From: Prevotella sp.
GTDB taxonomy: Bacteria > Bacteroidota > Bacteroidia > Bacteroidales > Bacteroidaceae
Direction: 5' to 3'
Assembly (NCBI GenBank): GCA_017474925.1
Contig: JAFVGN010000006.1
Span: 1 to 55,078 of the forward strand
DNA length: 55,078 bases
Part shown: in pieces, positions 15,426 through 24,463 of the stretch
Layout: each line of letters begins with the position of its first letter
Numbering within the stretch: the first letter of the stretch is position 1
Notes under the pieces: model-generated
Told to the model about the DNA's origin: nothing
Seen by the model: only the letters and a program-made list of their open reading frames with translations
The model's database searches: none
Position numbers and translations under genes: made by a program

Positions 15426-17473
15426 TTTTTCTTGAACAGCCCGTAGGTGGTGCGCAGCACGCGGAACTCCGTGCGACGGTTCAGTTGGTTGCACAGCTCC
15501 TGCTCTTCTTCACCCAGCGTCTTGATGTACTCTTCCGTCAAGACGTCGTTTTCTTTCAGGAAGGGATACTTCTCAGTCAGCTTGCGTCGGATGGTCTTGG
15601 GATTTTCCTTGCCGTAGCCTACAGGTGTCAGGCGGTCCTTGGCTATGCCGTGCTCGATGAGATAGTTGATAACTGACTCGGCACGCCGCTGGGAGAGCCG
15701 CTTGTTGTATTCGGCAGAACCTCGATAGTCCGTGTGGGCCGACAGCTCGATGGTGACGTTGGGATTCTCTTCCAGCAGCTTGACCAGCTGGTCGAGAGCA
15801 GCTGCAGACTCTGGGCGAAGTGTGGCCTTGTCGAAGTCGTAGAAGATATTGTCGATGAGCACCGGAGCCATGATGTTGGCGAGGGGAAACTGCAGTACGT
15901 GTTCCTCAGACTGCTTCACGGGTTCTACGTGCAGGTGTTCCTGGTGGTTGAGGAACCCCTTGCAGGTACCAAGGAAAACATAATCGACACCAGGCTTGAC
16001 TTCCTGGGTAAACGAACCGTCGCCCTTGACGCTGAGCTTGAGATTGGTGCCGTCGTTGCCAACCATATAAACCTGGGCGCTTGGCAGCTCGTAACCGTCT
16101 TTCTCGTACACCCAACCCTTGACAGTCTGGATAATCTCAGGATTGTAGAACGAATAGATATGGTCCCACCCTTTGCCGTCGCCACGGTTTGAGGAGAAGA
16201 AACCTTGGTTCTTCATGCCCTCAAAAGTCATGCCGAAGTCATCGCCTTGTGAATTGAGCGGATAACCAGGATGCTCTATCCTATACGCAGAATTGGGAAT
16301 GGCGGGTGCGGCAGGTTCGTCGTCCTCCGTTTCCAATTCCACATTGCTGACGATGTGGGCAATGTAGATGTCGAGTCCGCCAAGGCCTTCGTGGCCGTTG
16401 CTTGAGAAGTAGAGGTCGCCGTTGGGTCGGAAAGTGGGGAACAGCTCGTCGCCGGGCGTATTGACTGGTGCACCGATGTTCTCGACACCTCCCACGCCGC
16501 TGGTGGTCAGACGGACGCGCCAGATGTCGTAGCCACCCAAGCCGCCAGGCATGTCGCTGGTGAAGTAGAGCCACTGACCGTCAGGCGAAACGGCAGGATG
16601 GGCATAGGCAGAGAGGGTGTCGCGTGTCAGCTGCAGATCGGTTGCCTTGCTCCAGGCAGCATCAGAGCGGTTGGAAGTGGCTATAGTAGCATAGCGAGGA
16701 TAGTCAGGGTCGGTCTTGCATTGGGTCAGATACATGGTCAGTCCGTCGGGTGAGAACGAACAAGCGCCCTCGTCGAAGTCGGTATTCAGCTCGGAATCAA
16801 TAGCCTGTGGCTTCTGCCACTTGCCCTTGTCGTCTTTTTGTGAAAAGAAGATGTCGCCATTCTTCGTTCCTGTAATGCCGCTTAACTCGTCGCCTTTTGA
16901 CTGGTTGCGGGTTGAGGTGAAGAACAGCATGTCGTTGCTTTCGCCAACCAACATCGGGGAGTAGTCGGCGCGGCGTGAGTTGAAGAGATTCTCGCGCTTG
17001 ACGGTATAGTCTGAGCCTTGTTTCTTCCACTCTGCTGCCTGCTGGGCCGAACGCAGGCCTGTGCGTGCCAGGGTTACGGATGGGGACTGGTGGTCGGTAC
17101 TGTCCAGAAACGTCTGGAAATGACGGGCGGCATCCTTGTAGTTACCGTTCTTCATCAGCTGTTGTGCCAGATACAGGTGTGTCAGCGAGTCGCCTTGGTT
17201 ATAGCGGACGGCATTGTTGTAGGCGGCAATGGCCTTTTGCGTGTAGTTGATGCGACGATAGCAGTCGGCCAGCTTCAGGGCCCGTTGTCCTCGGAGGGCG
17301 CGTTCCTTGGCTGGAGTCTGCGAGTAGGCTTTGCGGTATTGTGTGGATGCATCGTAATATTCACCCAGGGCATAGAATTTGTCGCCCTTCTTCATGGCCA
17401 TCTCAGCCCCGCATCCAGTAAGGAGTACGGCTGCCAAGGCTATATATATCGTCAGGAATAAGTTTCTCAGCAT
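15422..17473 (-). CDS. porE: PorE-like OmpA-family lipoprotein (type IX secretion)
   Basis: Encodes 683 residues. A lipoprotein signal ends at Cys21 (LLTGC). TPR repeats (~30-145: GDKFYALGEYYDASTQYRKA, ALKLADCYRRINYTQKAIAA, AQQLMKNGNYKDAARHFQTF) are followed by a PD40/WD40-type propeller (~165-395: SFSPDGLTMYLTQ, AVSPDGQWLYFTSDMPGGLG, FRPNGDLYFSSNGHEGLGGL). Next come a carboxypeptidase-regulatory-like domain (~455-520) and a peptidoglycan-binding OmpA domain from ~540 (YDFDKATLRPES, HTDYRGSAEYNKRLSQRRAE). This order and length match PorE of the type IX secretion system, although paralogues with similar architecture exist. The neighbouring pectate lyase carries a sorting-type tail. Confidence 0.8.
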   Translation of the reverse strand: MLRNLFLTIYIALAAVLLTGCGAEMAMKKGDKFYALGEYYDASTQYRKAYSQTPAKERALRGQRALKLADCYRRINYTQKAIAAYNNAVRYNQGDSLTHLYLAQQLMKNGNYKDAARHFQTFLDSTDHQSPSVTLARTGLRSAQQAAEWKKQGSDYTVKRENLFNSRRADYSPMLVGESNDMLFFTSTRNQSKGDELSGITGTKNGDIFFSQKDDKGKWQKPQAIDSELNTDFDEGACSFSPDGLTMYLTQCKTDPDYPRYATIATSNRSDAAWSKATDLQLTRDTLSAYAHPAVSPDGQWLYFTSDMPGGLGGYDIWRVRLTTSGVGGVENIGAPVNTPGDELFPTFRPNGDLYFSSNGHEGLGGLDIYIAHIVSNVELETEDDEPAAPAIPNSAYRIEHPGYPLNSQGDDFGMTFEGMKNQGFFSSNRGDGKGWDHIYSFYNPEIIQTVKGWVYEKDGYELPSAQVYMVGNDGTNLKLSVKGDGSFTQEVKPGVDYVFLGTCKGFLNHQEHLHVEPVKQSEEHVLQFPLANIMAPVLIDNIFYDFDKATLRPESAAALDQLVKLLEENPNVTIELSAHTDYRGSAEYNKRLSQRRAESVINYLIEHGIAKDRLTPVGYGKENPKTIRRKLTEKYPFLKENDVLTEEYIKTLGEEEQELCNQLNRRTEFRVLRTTYGLFKKN

Positions 17474-17487
17474 AACATATAAAATAA

Positions 17488-17520
17488 CGGGGGGCAGACT
17501 GTTTTATTGTCTGCCCCCCG
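17488..17520. terminator. Strong GC-rich terminator hairpin
   Basis: Perfect 12-base inverted repeat CGGGGGGCAGAC / GTCTGCCCCCCG with a nine-base loop. On the minus strand it follows the pectate lyase stop (17538) and is trailed by an AT-rich run (TTATTTTAT), so it separates the lyase transcript from the PorE-like gene. Confidence 0.85.
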
Positions 17521-17537
17521 TGATAATCGTCCTTGGG

Positions 17538-19349
17538 TTATCGGATAACCTTCTTCGTGGTACTCTGCCCGTTGGACATACGCTCCACGCGGATGTTGAT
17601 GCCATGCTGAGGCTCCGAGAGCCGGCGACCGTCCAGCGAGTAGTATTCTACTGCGGTTACCGTAGCGGAGCTTGCTACGGCCTTGATGGCTGATGTTGTG
17701 GCATCGCTGACTTCAACGAAAAAAACACCACTCTCGCCAGAACCTCTGGTTATCTGATGAGTTCCTGCATTGACACCTTCAATGGTATAGAGCAGCACAC
17801 CTTCACTATCCTCAGGCCTAGTGGCAGCGCTGACGTCCAGCTCCTGTCCGTCAAACTTTAGTGACTTTGGTGTTCCGTGAGGCACGTCGGCGCTCTCCCA
17901 GTCAGACTGGACTATCTTTAAGGTGGCTTCACCTGCATTAGTGAACTGAATTAGCGTAGAACCCTCCATCTTCAGACCTTGTGTATATTCCACTCCGTTG
18001 TATTTGCCAGTGAACTTACTGTTGAAGTTATGCTTGTTGCTGCCGTCGCCAAAACTGAAGTAACCTTCTGTAGACTGGGCATCTTCACCGTTAAACATAA
18101 CAGTATAGATCTTGACCGTTATGGGGCCAGGGTCGTCTCCGCCTTTCGTATAAGGGAGTGTGGCACCGGCATTCTCCTTCACCGTTGCTGGCACTTCGCT
18201 GTAGGGTGCAGCGCTATAGTCATAGGGAACGGTGACGGTGGAACCTTTAGAAGCAGGTAGGGTTCTCGACTCGGCAATGAAATTGTTGGCAGTCCATGTC
18301 ACAGCCTTGGAGTCATTATCAGTATAGTATTTCTTCATTCCAGTATCGAAGTAGTTGCCGTCAATCAGGAACTCAGAGTTGATACGCGGATTAATACCGT
18401 TGCTTGCGGTAGTACTGCTAAAATAATTGTTTAGCATGTGTACCTTTCCAACACGTGCCATAGGCATGCGCTGCTTACAGCCTTTTCCCCACCAGTTGAA
18501 GGCAAAGGTGGTGTTCAAATAGCCCTGCGTTTCAGAATCGCTGCTACCGATGAGATTGGTGTTCTGGTGCATGTACGAACGGTCGGTATAGCTGAAAGTA
18601 CACCAACTGACGGTGAAGAAGTCCGACGAATTGGTAATATCGAAATTGCCGTCCATGCCGTCTATAAATGCGCAATGGTCTACCCAGCAATGCTTGGCAC
18701 CTGTAGCAGAGATAAGGTCGTAGCCTCCAACATCAACGGAACCAGGACCTACGAATGTGAGGTTGCGGATGATAACGTTCTCTTTGTTCAGGCTGAATAT
18801 ACCTGATTTGCGATAGCTCTCATTGTTGTCGCCAGTCAGATTTATAATAATCAGGCGCGTGTAGTACTCGGCCTGTTCCTTTACATACTGTCCGTTGGGC
18901 AAAGTGCCGCCTCCGCTGCTGGTACTCATGCTTGGAACACCTGCTTCGTCAAGGGCTGCCTTTATCTCGTCGGTCATGTACCACTTGGTACAAAGGCGTG
19001 CGTTGTTGATACCTATCAGCGTCTTGTTGCCTCTTTCGAAGCTGATACTGCTCGACACGATGAAGTCACCATTTGAACCGTCAAAAATGATGACGTCATT
19101 CTGCTTGATGGCATTCTGAATGGTACTCTTCATGTCCAGGCCATTAGACTTCAGGACGGAAACTTTGCCCGTAAACCCTTCTGGAATGGGATAGGTATAA
19201 CATCCTCCGCCTGTTATGTCGTAAGTCTTGGATGCGTCTGTGCGTGAAGAGACGGTACAGAAACCAAAGGGTTTGTCCTGGTCATAGTCGGTGGCCATGC
19301 TTGTCAGCGATACAACCAGCGTGACTAATGAAAATAAAAACTTCTTCAT
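17538..19349 (-). CDS. Pectate lyase (polysaccharide lyase family 1) with C-terminal sorting tail
   Basis: Encodes 603 residues. Signal peptide ~1-20. The parallel beta-helix lyase domain (~20-350) has the PL1 signatures CWVDHCAFIDGMDGNFDITN (calcium/catalytic Asp region, D224), FTVSWCTFSYTD, LNTTFAFNWWGKGCKQRMPM and ARVGKVHMLNNYF. It cleaves polygalacturonate by beta-elimination. A jelly-roll, carbohydrate-binding-like domain (~390-545) follows. The end (VEYYSLDGRRLSEPQHGINI then TTKKVIR) resembles a type IX secretion C-terminal signal, implying surface display or release. It is downstream of the GH28-GH105 gene on the same strand. Confidence 0.92.
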   Translation of the reverse strand: MKKFLFSLVTLVVSLTSMATDYDQDKPFGFCTVSSRTDASKTYDITGGGCYTYPIPEGFTGKVSVLKSNGLDMKSTIQNAIKQNDVIIFDGSNGDFIVSSSISFERGNKTLIGINNARLCTKWYMTDEIKAALDEAGVPSMSTSSGGGTLPNGQYVKEQAEYYTRLIIINLTGDNNESYRKSGIFSLNKENVIIRNLTFVGPGSVDVGGYDLISATGAKHCWVDHCAFIDGMDGNFDITNSSDFFTVSWCTFSYTDRSYMHQNTNLIGSSDSETQGYLNTTFAFNWWGKGCKQRMPMARVGKVHMLNNYFSSTTASNGINPRINSEFLIDGNYFDTGMKKYYTDNDSKAVTWTANNFIAESRTLPASKGSTVTVPYDYSAAPYSEVPATVKENAGATLPYTKGGDDPGPITVKIYTVMFNGEDAQSTEGYFSFGDGSNKHNFNSKFTGKYNGVEYTQGLKMEGSTLIQFTNAGEATLKIVQSDWESADVPHGTPKSLKFDGQELDVSAATRPEDSEGVLLYTIEGVNAGTHQITRGSGESGVFFVEVSDATTSAIKAVASSATVTAVEYYSLDGRRLSEPQHGINIRVERMSNGQSTTKKVIR

Positions 19350-19416
19350 ATGCAATTCTTAATTGTTATTTGTTACTCACCGTAATATACAACTCCAAAT
19401 TTCTAACTCTTTATTC

Positions 19417-22065
19417 CTAATTATTCAGGTTTTCTGTGGTGTAGCCGAGCATCTCCATTTCCAGCGAAGCCCAGATGAAAGGACCTACGCCCTTGGCATC
19501 GTTGGCACGGATGGGCTCAGAAAGGTAATAAGCAAATGATCCGTCACGCTTACGGTTTTCCAGAACGCTAGCCTTGGGATTGATTTTCTTCATAGCAGCC
19601 TCTACTTGAGGTGTTACGGCAGGGCCGAGACCGGCAACAGAGCAGCAACGGGTCAGCGAGATGGTCTTGTCGGGGTGTACCTGGATGAAGTTCTGTATCA
19701 TGCCCTTATAGGCACGGATACCTGCATCGAGGTATTTCTTGCCTACATAGCCCTTGCGATATGCCTTGAGGAGTGCATAGGTAAACATGGCTGAGCAGGT
19801 GCTTTCGAGGTAGTTCCCTTCACGCTCAGGACTGTCCATGACCTGATACCACACACCGCTTTTCTTGTCCTGCCATTTCAGGATGGCATCAAAATCCTTC
19901 ACCAACAAGTCGATAACTTCCGAACGCCAGTTGTAGTCTTGTGGAAGTGCATCGAGTACCTCAATGAGTGCCATTGTGTACCATCCCTGAGCACGTCCCC
20001 AACAATGTTGCGAGAGTCCAGTCTCCTTATCTGCCCAGAAGGTGTTGCGTGTTTCGTCGTAGGCATGGCGGTTCAGACCAGTCTCGGGGTCGAGGGTACG
20101 CTGGTAGGTGATTTTCAGCTGGTTGACTGCATCGTCGTAAATGGCTGTGATGGACTTTTTGCTTTGCTCGGTGATGGGTGCTGTCAGTACGCGGAAGGGC
20201 AGTCCCATGAAAATGCCGTCAAGCCATACTTGATAGGCATAGATGGCCTTGTGCCAGAAAACCTTGTCGGCAATGGTGCGCGGCTGGTCTTGTAATTGTT
20301 TCATCATGGTTTGCATGGCAAGGAGATTCTTAGCCTCAGGCCACTTCTGGTACATGCGGGTTACGAAATGTCCAGTACGGATGTTGTCAAGATTGTATTC
20401 AAGAATGTTGTACCCAGTAATGTTGCCTTCTTCGTCAATCATTTTGTCGGTGTACATCTTACAATAGTTCAGAATGTCATCGCCGCCGTATCTGAGATAA
20501 GTGTCAAGCATGCCTTCCAGCTCGATACCCATCACGTACGACCACTTGGGCCTGTCGGAGAAATCGAGCAGGTACGACTTAGGTACACGCTTCATCTCCG
20601 AATAAGTCAGCCATTCCGAATAGTGCTTGTAGGGCATTTCCTGCAGCACCAGGGAACCGTTAATCATGAGGTTCTCATACTTTACGTCCTGAGCAAGACC
20701 AATCTGGTGAATAGGCTTGTTGTATACTCCGTCGAATTGGCAGTTCTTAACGGTAATGTTGTTGACGGTATATGCCAATTTGGGGTCTTCGTAGCCTACT
20801 ATCATGACACCGTATTTTGACTTCTTGCAAGTGACATTTTCCATTGTGACGTTGCGTACGGTCGGGTAGAAACCGCGACAACAAATCTCACGTGGCTCAT
20901 AGTCGGTATTGATCTTAAGAACGGCTTCACCGCATTGTCCAACAGTAATGTTGCGCATGTTGATGTTCTCAATGATGCCGCCTCGGCACGAGTTTGTCTT
21001 GATGCGAAGCACTCGGTCCAGCGAAGGAGAGTCCATTTCGTTGTTCTCGGCAAAGACGTTCTGGCAGCCTCCCGAGATTTCAGAACCAATAACCACACCA
21101 CCATGTCCGTTATGGAACTTGCTGTTACGGATGATGATGTTTTTCGAAGCACGACCGGCATAGCGTCCCTGACCTCCTTCACGACCGTCGTTGTTGCGAC
21201 CGCTCTTGATGGCGATACAGTCATCGCCTGTGTTGAAGTAGCAGTTCTCTATCAGAACGCGGTCGCAGCTTTCAGGATCGCAGCCGTCACCGTTGGGACC
21301 ATCATTATTAATATGTACGCCACGTACTGTTATGTCAGTAGAAAGGAGGGGATGGATGACCCAGAAGGGCGATCGCAGCAAGGTGACATCTTCTATGAGA
21401 ATGCCTTCGCATTGGTTGAAGTTAATCATCTGGGGGCGTAGACCGTCTTTGGGACCGTAGCGGCGCTCATCCATGTCTACACCGTCCTCAGCTTGCTTCA
21501 GCAGTTTTGCGCGGGCACCCATGTTCTGTGCAATACCGCCTTCCTTCATGCCGAATTTCTTACTGCCACACCAAGGCCACCAAGTCTCGTTAGAACCGCC
21601 ACCATCAATGGTTCCCTTACCTGTAATGGCGATGTCCTTTGCTTGATATGCGTAAATCAGCGGCGAAAGATTCCAACAGTCAAGTCCTTCCCAGCGTGTG
21701 GGAACGATGGGGTATAACTCTGGTTCGAATGCGAACTCCAGGGTAGCACCATCTTCAACGACAAGGTTTACTCCGCTCTTCAGTTGAATAGCAGCTGTCA
21801 GGAATTTCTTTCCAGCAGGCACTACTACACGTCCGCCGCCTTTCTTTGAGCATTTATCAATGGCTTTCTGGATAGCTTTCTGGTTTTTGTCAGCTGTGTT
21901 GGCAGGCTTGGCACCATACTTGGTGATGTCATACACCTCGTCTGCAAATTGAGGAACGCGGATGCTCTGCTCAATTTGTCTGTACTGCTGTTCGTCCCAC
22001 CCGTTGGCTTGAACACTAAGAGCGGTAAGGACACAAAACAGCAGCGTCTGGAAAAGTCTTTTCAT
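19417..22065 (-). CDS. GH28-GH105 fusion: polygalacturonase plus unsaturated rhamnogalacturonyl hydrolase
   Basis: Encodes 882 residues with a signal peptide (~1-20). Residues ~45-470 are a GH28 beta-helix (DITKYGAKPANTADKNQKAI; GDDCIA at 280-285 with the catalytic Asp pair; GHGGVVIGSE with His321; RIKTNSCRGG). Residues ~481-880 are a GH105 (alpha/alpha)6-barrel domain (EWLTYSEMKRVPKSYL, FWHKAIYAYQVWLDGIFMGL, HCWGRAQGWYTMALIEVLDA). One polypeptide could cut the pectin backbone and remove the unsaturated uronate left by lyases such as the neighbour. No sorting tail is seen, so it is probably periplasmic. The start follows a promoter-type repeat. Confidence 0.92.
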   Translation of the reverse strand: MKRLFQTLLFCVLTALSVQANGWDEQQYRQIEQSIRVPQFADEVYDITKYGAKPANTADKNQKAIQKAIDKCSKKGGGRVVVPAGKKFLTAAIQLKSGVNLVVEDGATLEFAFEPELYPIVPTRWEGLDCWNLSPLIYAYQAKDIAITGKGTIDGGGSNETWWPWCGSKKFGMKEGGIAQNMGARAKLLKQAEDGVDMDERRYGPKDGLRPQMINFNQCEGILIEDVTLLRSPFWVIHPLLSTDITVRGVHINNDGPNGDGCDPESCDRVLIENCYFNTGDDCIAIKSGRNNDGREGGQGRYAGRASKNIIIRNSKFHNGHGGVVIGSEISGGCQNVFAENNEMDSPSLDRVLRIKTNSCRGGIIENINMRNITVGQCGEAVLKINTDYEPREICCRGFYPTVRNVTMENVTCKKSKYGVMIVGYEDPKLAYTVNNITVKNCQFDGVYNKPIHQIGLAQDVKYENLMINGSLVLQEMPYKHYSEWLTYSEMKRVPKSYLLDFSDRPKWSYVMGIELEGMLDTYLRYGGDDILNYCKMYTDKMIDEEGNITGYNILEYNLDNIRTGHFVTRMYQKWPEAKNLLAMQTMMKQLQDQPRTIADKVFWHKAIYAYQVWLDGIFMGLPFRVLTAPITEQSKKSITAIYDDAVNQLKITYQRTLDPETGLNRHAYDETRNTFWADKETGLSQHCWGRAQGWYTMALIEVLDALPQDYNWRSEVIDLLVKDFDAILKWQDKKSGVWYQVMDSPEREGNYLESTCSAMFTYALLKAYRKGYVGKKYLDAGIRAYKGMIQNFIQVHPDKTISLTRCCSVAGLGPAVTPQVEAAMKKINPKASVLENRKRDGSFAYYLSEPIRANDAKGVGPFIWASLEMEMLGYTTENLNN

Positions 22066-22109
22066 AACGTTTTTGGAGTTTATTTATATTTGTTTCAGTA
22101 GATTGGGTG

Positions 22110-22252
22110 CAAAGGTACGAATAAGCGAGTGAAAAACCAAATTTTTTTGGGTTTTTCCGAGCGAGAGTACCTTCTTGCAAAGCAAAAAGGTACGAAAAAG
22201 GATGAAAAACCAAATTTTTTTGGGTTTTTCCGAGCGAGAGTGCCTTCTTGCA
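22110..22252 (-). promoter_or_regulatory. Promoter-bearing palindromic repeat, two tandem copies
   Basis: Two copies (~22110-22175 and ~22184-22252) of a module containing GAAAAACCAAATTTTTTTGG and TTTTTCCGAGCGAGAGT. On the minus strand the gene-proximal copy ends CTCGCTTATTCGTACCTTTG, with the -7 motif TACCTTTG at 22110-22117, about 45 bases before the GH28-GH105 start. The same module occurs at 30168-30236 and 52976-53058. Confidence 0.65.
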
Positions 22253-22266
22253 ATGCAAAAGATACA

Positions 22267-22293
22267 AAAAGAGGACGATTTTCGTCCTCTTTT
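22267..22293 (-). terminator. trp operon terminator
   Basis: Perfect 12-base inverted repeat AAAAGAGGACGA / TCGTCCTCTTTT with a three-base loop, 22 bases beyond the trpA stop on the minus strand, with U-rich 3' flank. Confidence 0.85.
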
Positions 22294-22314
22294 ACATCAT
22301 TTATGAATTTTGGG

Positions 22315-23094
22315 TCATTGTGCCAATGCTTCGAACAGGTTGTCAAGTGCCAAGTCAGCATTACCTTCGGCTTTGTCGAGGAGGTCAACGAACTTGGAAC
22401 CAATGATGGCTCCTGCAGCGTTATCCTGGGCAGCCTTCAATGTCTGGGCATTCGATATGCCAAAACCAATGACGCGTGGATTGTGCAGGTTCATGGAATC
22501 GATGTGGTGGAAATACTCCTGCTTTTGTTCGTCAAACGATTTCTGGGCACCTGTGATGGCAGCTGAAGAAACCATATAGATGAAACCGTCGGTATTGTTG
22601 TCAATGAAACGGATGCGCTCGTCGCTGGTCTCTGGGGTGATGAGCATGATAACCCTTAGGTCGTATTTGTCAGCAGCAGGTTTGACGATGTTGAGATAGT
22701 CGTCGAAAGGCAGGTCAGGGATAATCATGCCGGAAACACCCGCCTCAACGCATGACTGGCAGAATGCCTCAATGCCATAATGTTGTATGGGGTTGAGATA
22801 GCCCATCAGAATGAGTGGAATCTTTACTTGTTCCTTAATGACTTTCAGCTGGGCGAAGAGAATCTTCAAAGACATGCCATTCTTTAGTGCTTTAGTTGCT
22901 GCTGTTTGAATGACAGGCCCGTCAGCCAGAGGAGCGCTAAACGGTATTCCGACCTCGATGAAGTCGATTCCTCGGCGCTGCATGGTCAGAATGACGTCAG
23001 CAGTACTGTCGAGCTTGGGACAGCCTGCACAAAAGTAAAGGCTGAGTAATTTTCGGTCGCCTCGTTGGGCGAACAGGGAATTGATTTTATTCAT
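22315..23094 (-). CDS. trpA: Tryptophan synthase alpha subunit
   Basis: Encodes 259 residues. It cleaves indole-glycerol phosphate to indole and glyceraldehyde-3-phosphate and passes indole to TrpB. The TIM-barrel motifs are intact: IDFIEVGIPFSAPLADGPVI (catalytic Glu in LxEVGIPFSDP-type motif), ILMGYLNPIQHYG, GMIIPDLPFDD and the glycine-rich phosphate-binding region VIGFGISNAQT. It is the last gene of the operon, overlapping trpF by four bases, although its partner trpB is the first gene. Confidence 0.97.
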   Translation of the reverse strand: MNKINSLFAQRGDRKLLSLYFCAGCPKLDSTADVILTMQRRGIDFIEVGIPFSAPLADGPVIQTAATKALKNGMSLKILFAQLKVIKEQVKIPLILMGYLNPIQHYGIEAFCQSCVEAGVSGMIIPDLPFDDYLNIVKPAADKYDLRVIMLITPETSDERIRFIDNNTDGFIYMVSSAAITGAQKSFDEQKQEYFHHIDSMNLHNPRVIGFGISNAQTLKAAQDNAAGAIIGSKFVDLLDKAEGNADLALDNLFEALAQ

Positions 23095-23711
23095 ATTTGT
23101 TGGAGGAATAGTTTGAGTTTATAGATATCTTTGCGGCCGGGAACTTGCTCAAAGCGTGAGTTCAGGTCGATTCCGATACATTGTGGATGGTGGAAAGACT
23201 TAACGGCTTCTGCATCGTCTGGCCCTATGCCGCCACTTAGCAGGAAGGGTGTCTTTCCTTGGTAATGCGAGAGTACTGACCAGTCGAATTTGGTGCCGTT
23301 GCCGCCTACTCGTTCTGCTTTAGTGTCGAAGAGGAAACAGTCTACTAAGTCTTGGTAGAGTTCTGTAGCTACAAGGTCTTCTGGAGTGGCAACGTTGAAT
23401 GCCTTGATGATGACAAAGTTAGAGCTGTTATCCATGCAACTTGCACGAAGTGCATGAAGATAGTCTGGCATCTCGTGTCCATGCAATTGGATAGCATCAA
23501 GGTGATACTCCTCAACAAGACTCATAACGTTGTCGATAGTAGCGTCAACAAAGACGCCGACACGTTTGCATTTGGTGGGAAGATAGGCAGGACGATGACT
23601 AACATAGCGACTGCTACCTGGCCAGAAGATGAATCCCATCAGGTCGATACCGAGTTCTTCAACGGCGCGAATGTTATCGGCTTCGCGCATGCCACATACC
23701 TTGATTCTCAT
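23091..23711 (-). CDS. trpF: Phosphoribosylanthranilate isomerase
   Basis: Encodes 206 residues. It performs the Amadori rearrangement of phosphoribosylanthranilate to CdRP. Start MRIKVCGMREADNI carries the catalytic Cys in KVCG. GFIFWPGSSRYVSH, IQLHGHE, FDWSVLSHYQGKTPFLLSGG (catalytic Asp) and IDLNSRFEQVPGRKD are all present. It overlaps trpC by four bases and trpA by four bases, and is a separate gene rather than a TrpC-TrpF fusion. Confidence 0.97.
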   Translation of the reverse strand: MRIKVCGMREADNIRAVEELGIDLMGFIFWPGSSRYVSHRPAYLPTKCKRVGVFVDATIDNVMSLVEEYHLDAIQLHGHEMPDYLHALRASCMDNSSNFVIIKAFNVATPEDLVATELYQDLVDCFLFDTKAERVGGNGTKFDWSVLSHYQGKTPFLLSGGIGPDDAEAVKSFHHPQCIGIDLNSRFEQVPGRKDIYKLKLFLQQI

Positions 23712-24463
23712 ATCTTTGAAATGAAGTCATAGAGGGCTTCCCCTGGGTTTGGGGTCTTCATGAAAGTTTCACCAATGAGGAACCCTCGAAAGCCAGCCTG
23801 ACGGAGCGCACGTACATTTTCGGGATTACTGATGCCACTCTCGCTGACAAGGACAGGGGCCTCAGATCCACACCCGCATGCTTCCCGGAGTTTCTCTGCC
23901 AGCCGGAAAGAGTTCTCGACATCAGTATGGAAAGAGCCGAGGTTACGGTTGTTGATGCCGCAGAGGTCAGGATGGAGTTCAGCATATTCCAATTCCTGGT
24001 CGCTATGTACTTCGAGCAACACTTCCATTCCAAGTGCATGAGCTTTGTCGAGCAGGGAGGCACAATCCTTTTTTGACAAGCAGGCTGCTATAAGCAGTAT
24101 TGCAGAAGCTCCACAAAGCATGGCAGCATAAAGCTGGGATTCGTGGATGACAAAGTTTTTATAAAGGATAGGCAGGCAGACGCCGCTTTGACGGGCAGTA
24201 CGGATATAGCTGTCGTGACCACCGAAGTAGTGCTCGTCAGTCAGGATGCTGAGTGCCGCAGCACCGTTTTGCTGGTAGCTTAGCGGTATGAGGTCGGGAC
24301 GTCCGTCTTCCTTAATCCATCCTTTGGAAGGACTGCGTCGCTTGAATTCAGCTATAATGCCGGTGCTGCTTTCTAATAACGCTTGGCGCAGCGAAGGCTT
24401 GGGGGCGAGCATTTGCTCAACCTCCAGTTGCTTATGCTTGATGATTTCTTGTAGTATGTCCAT
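23708..24463 (-). CDS. trpC: Indole-3-glycerol phosphate synthase
   Basis: Encodes 251 residues. It closes the indole ring from CdRP with loss of CO2. Motifs: IIAEFKRRSPSKGWI (active-site Lys in EFKRxSPSxG), ALSILTDEHYFGGH, PILYKNFVIHESQLY, LLEVHSDQELEYA, LCGINNRNLGSFHTDVE and VSESGISNPENVRAL. Length is normal. It overlaps the trpD end by one base and trpF by four bases. Confidence 0.97.
   Translation of the reverse strand: MDILQEIIKHKQLEVEQMLAPKPSLRQALLESSTGIIAEFKRRSPSKGWIKEDGRPDLIPLSYQQNGAAALSILTDEHYFGGHDSYIRTARQSGVCLPILYKNFVIHESQLYAAMLCGASAILLIAACLSKKDCASLLDKAHALGMEVLLEVHSDQELEYAELHPDLCGINNRNLGSFHTDVENSFRLAEKLREACGCGSEAPVLVSESGISNPENVRALRQAGFRGFLIGETFMKTPNPGEALYDFISKI

Noticed and set aside
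22130-22255. Two near-identical ~60-base units considered as a CRISPR-like array
   Set aside because: There are only two units, without uniform unique spacers or cas genes. The unit contains a promoter motif and recurs at other promoters.
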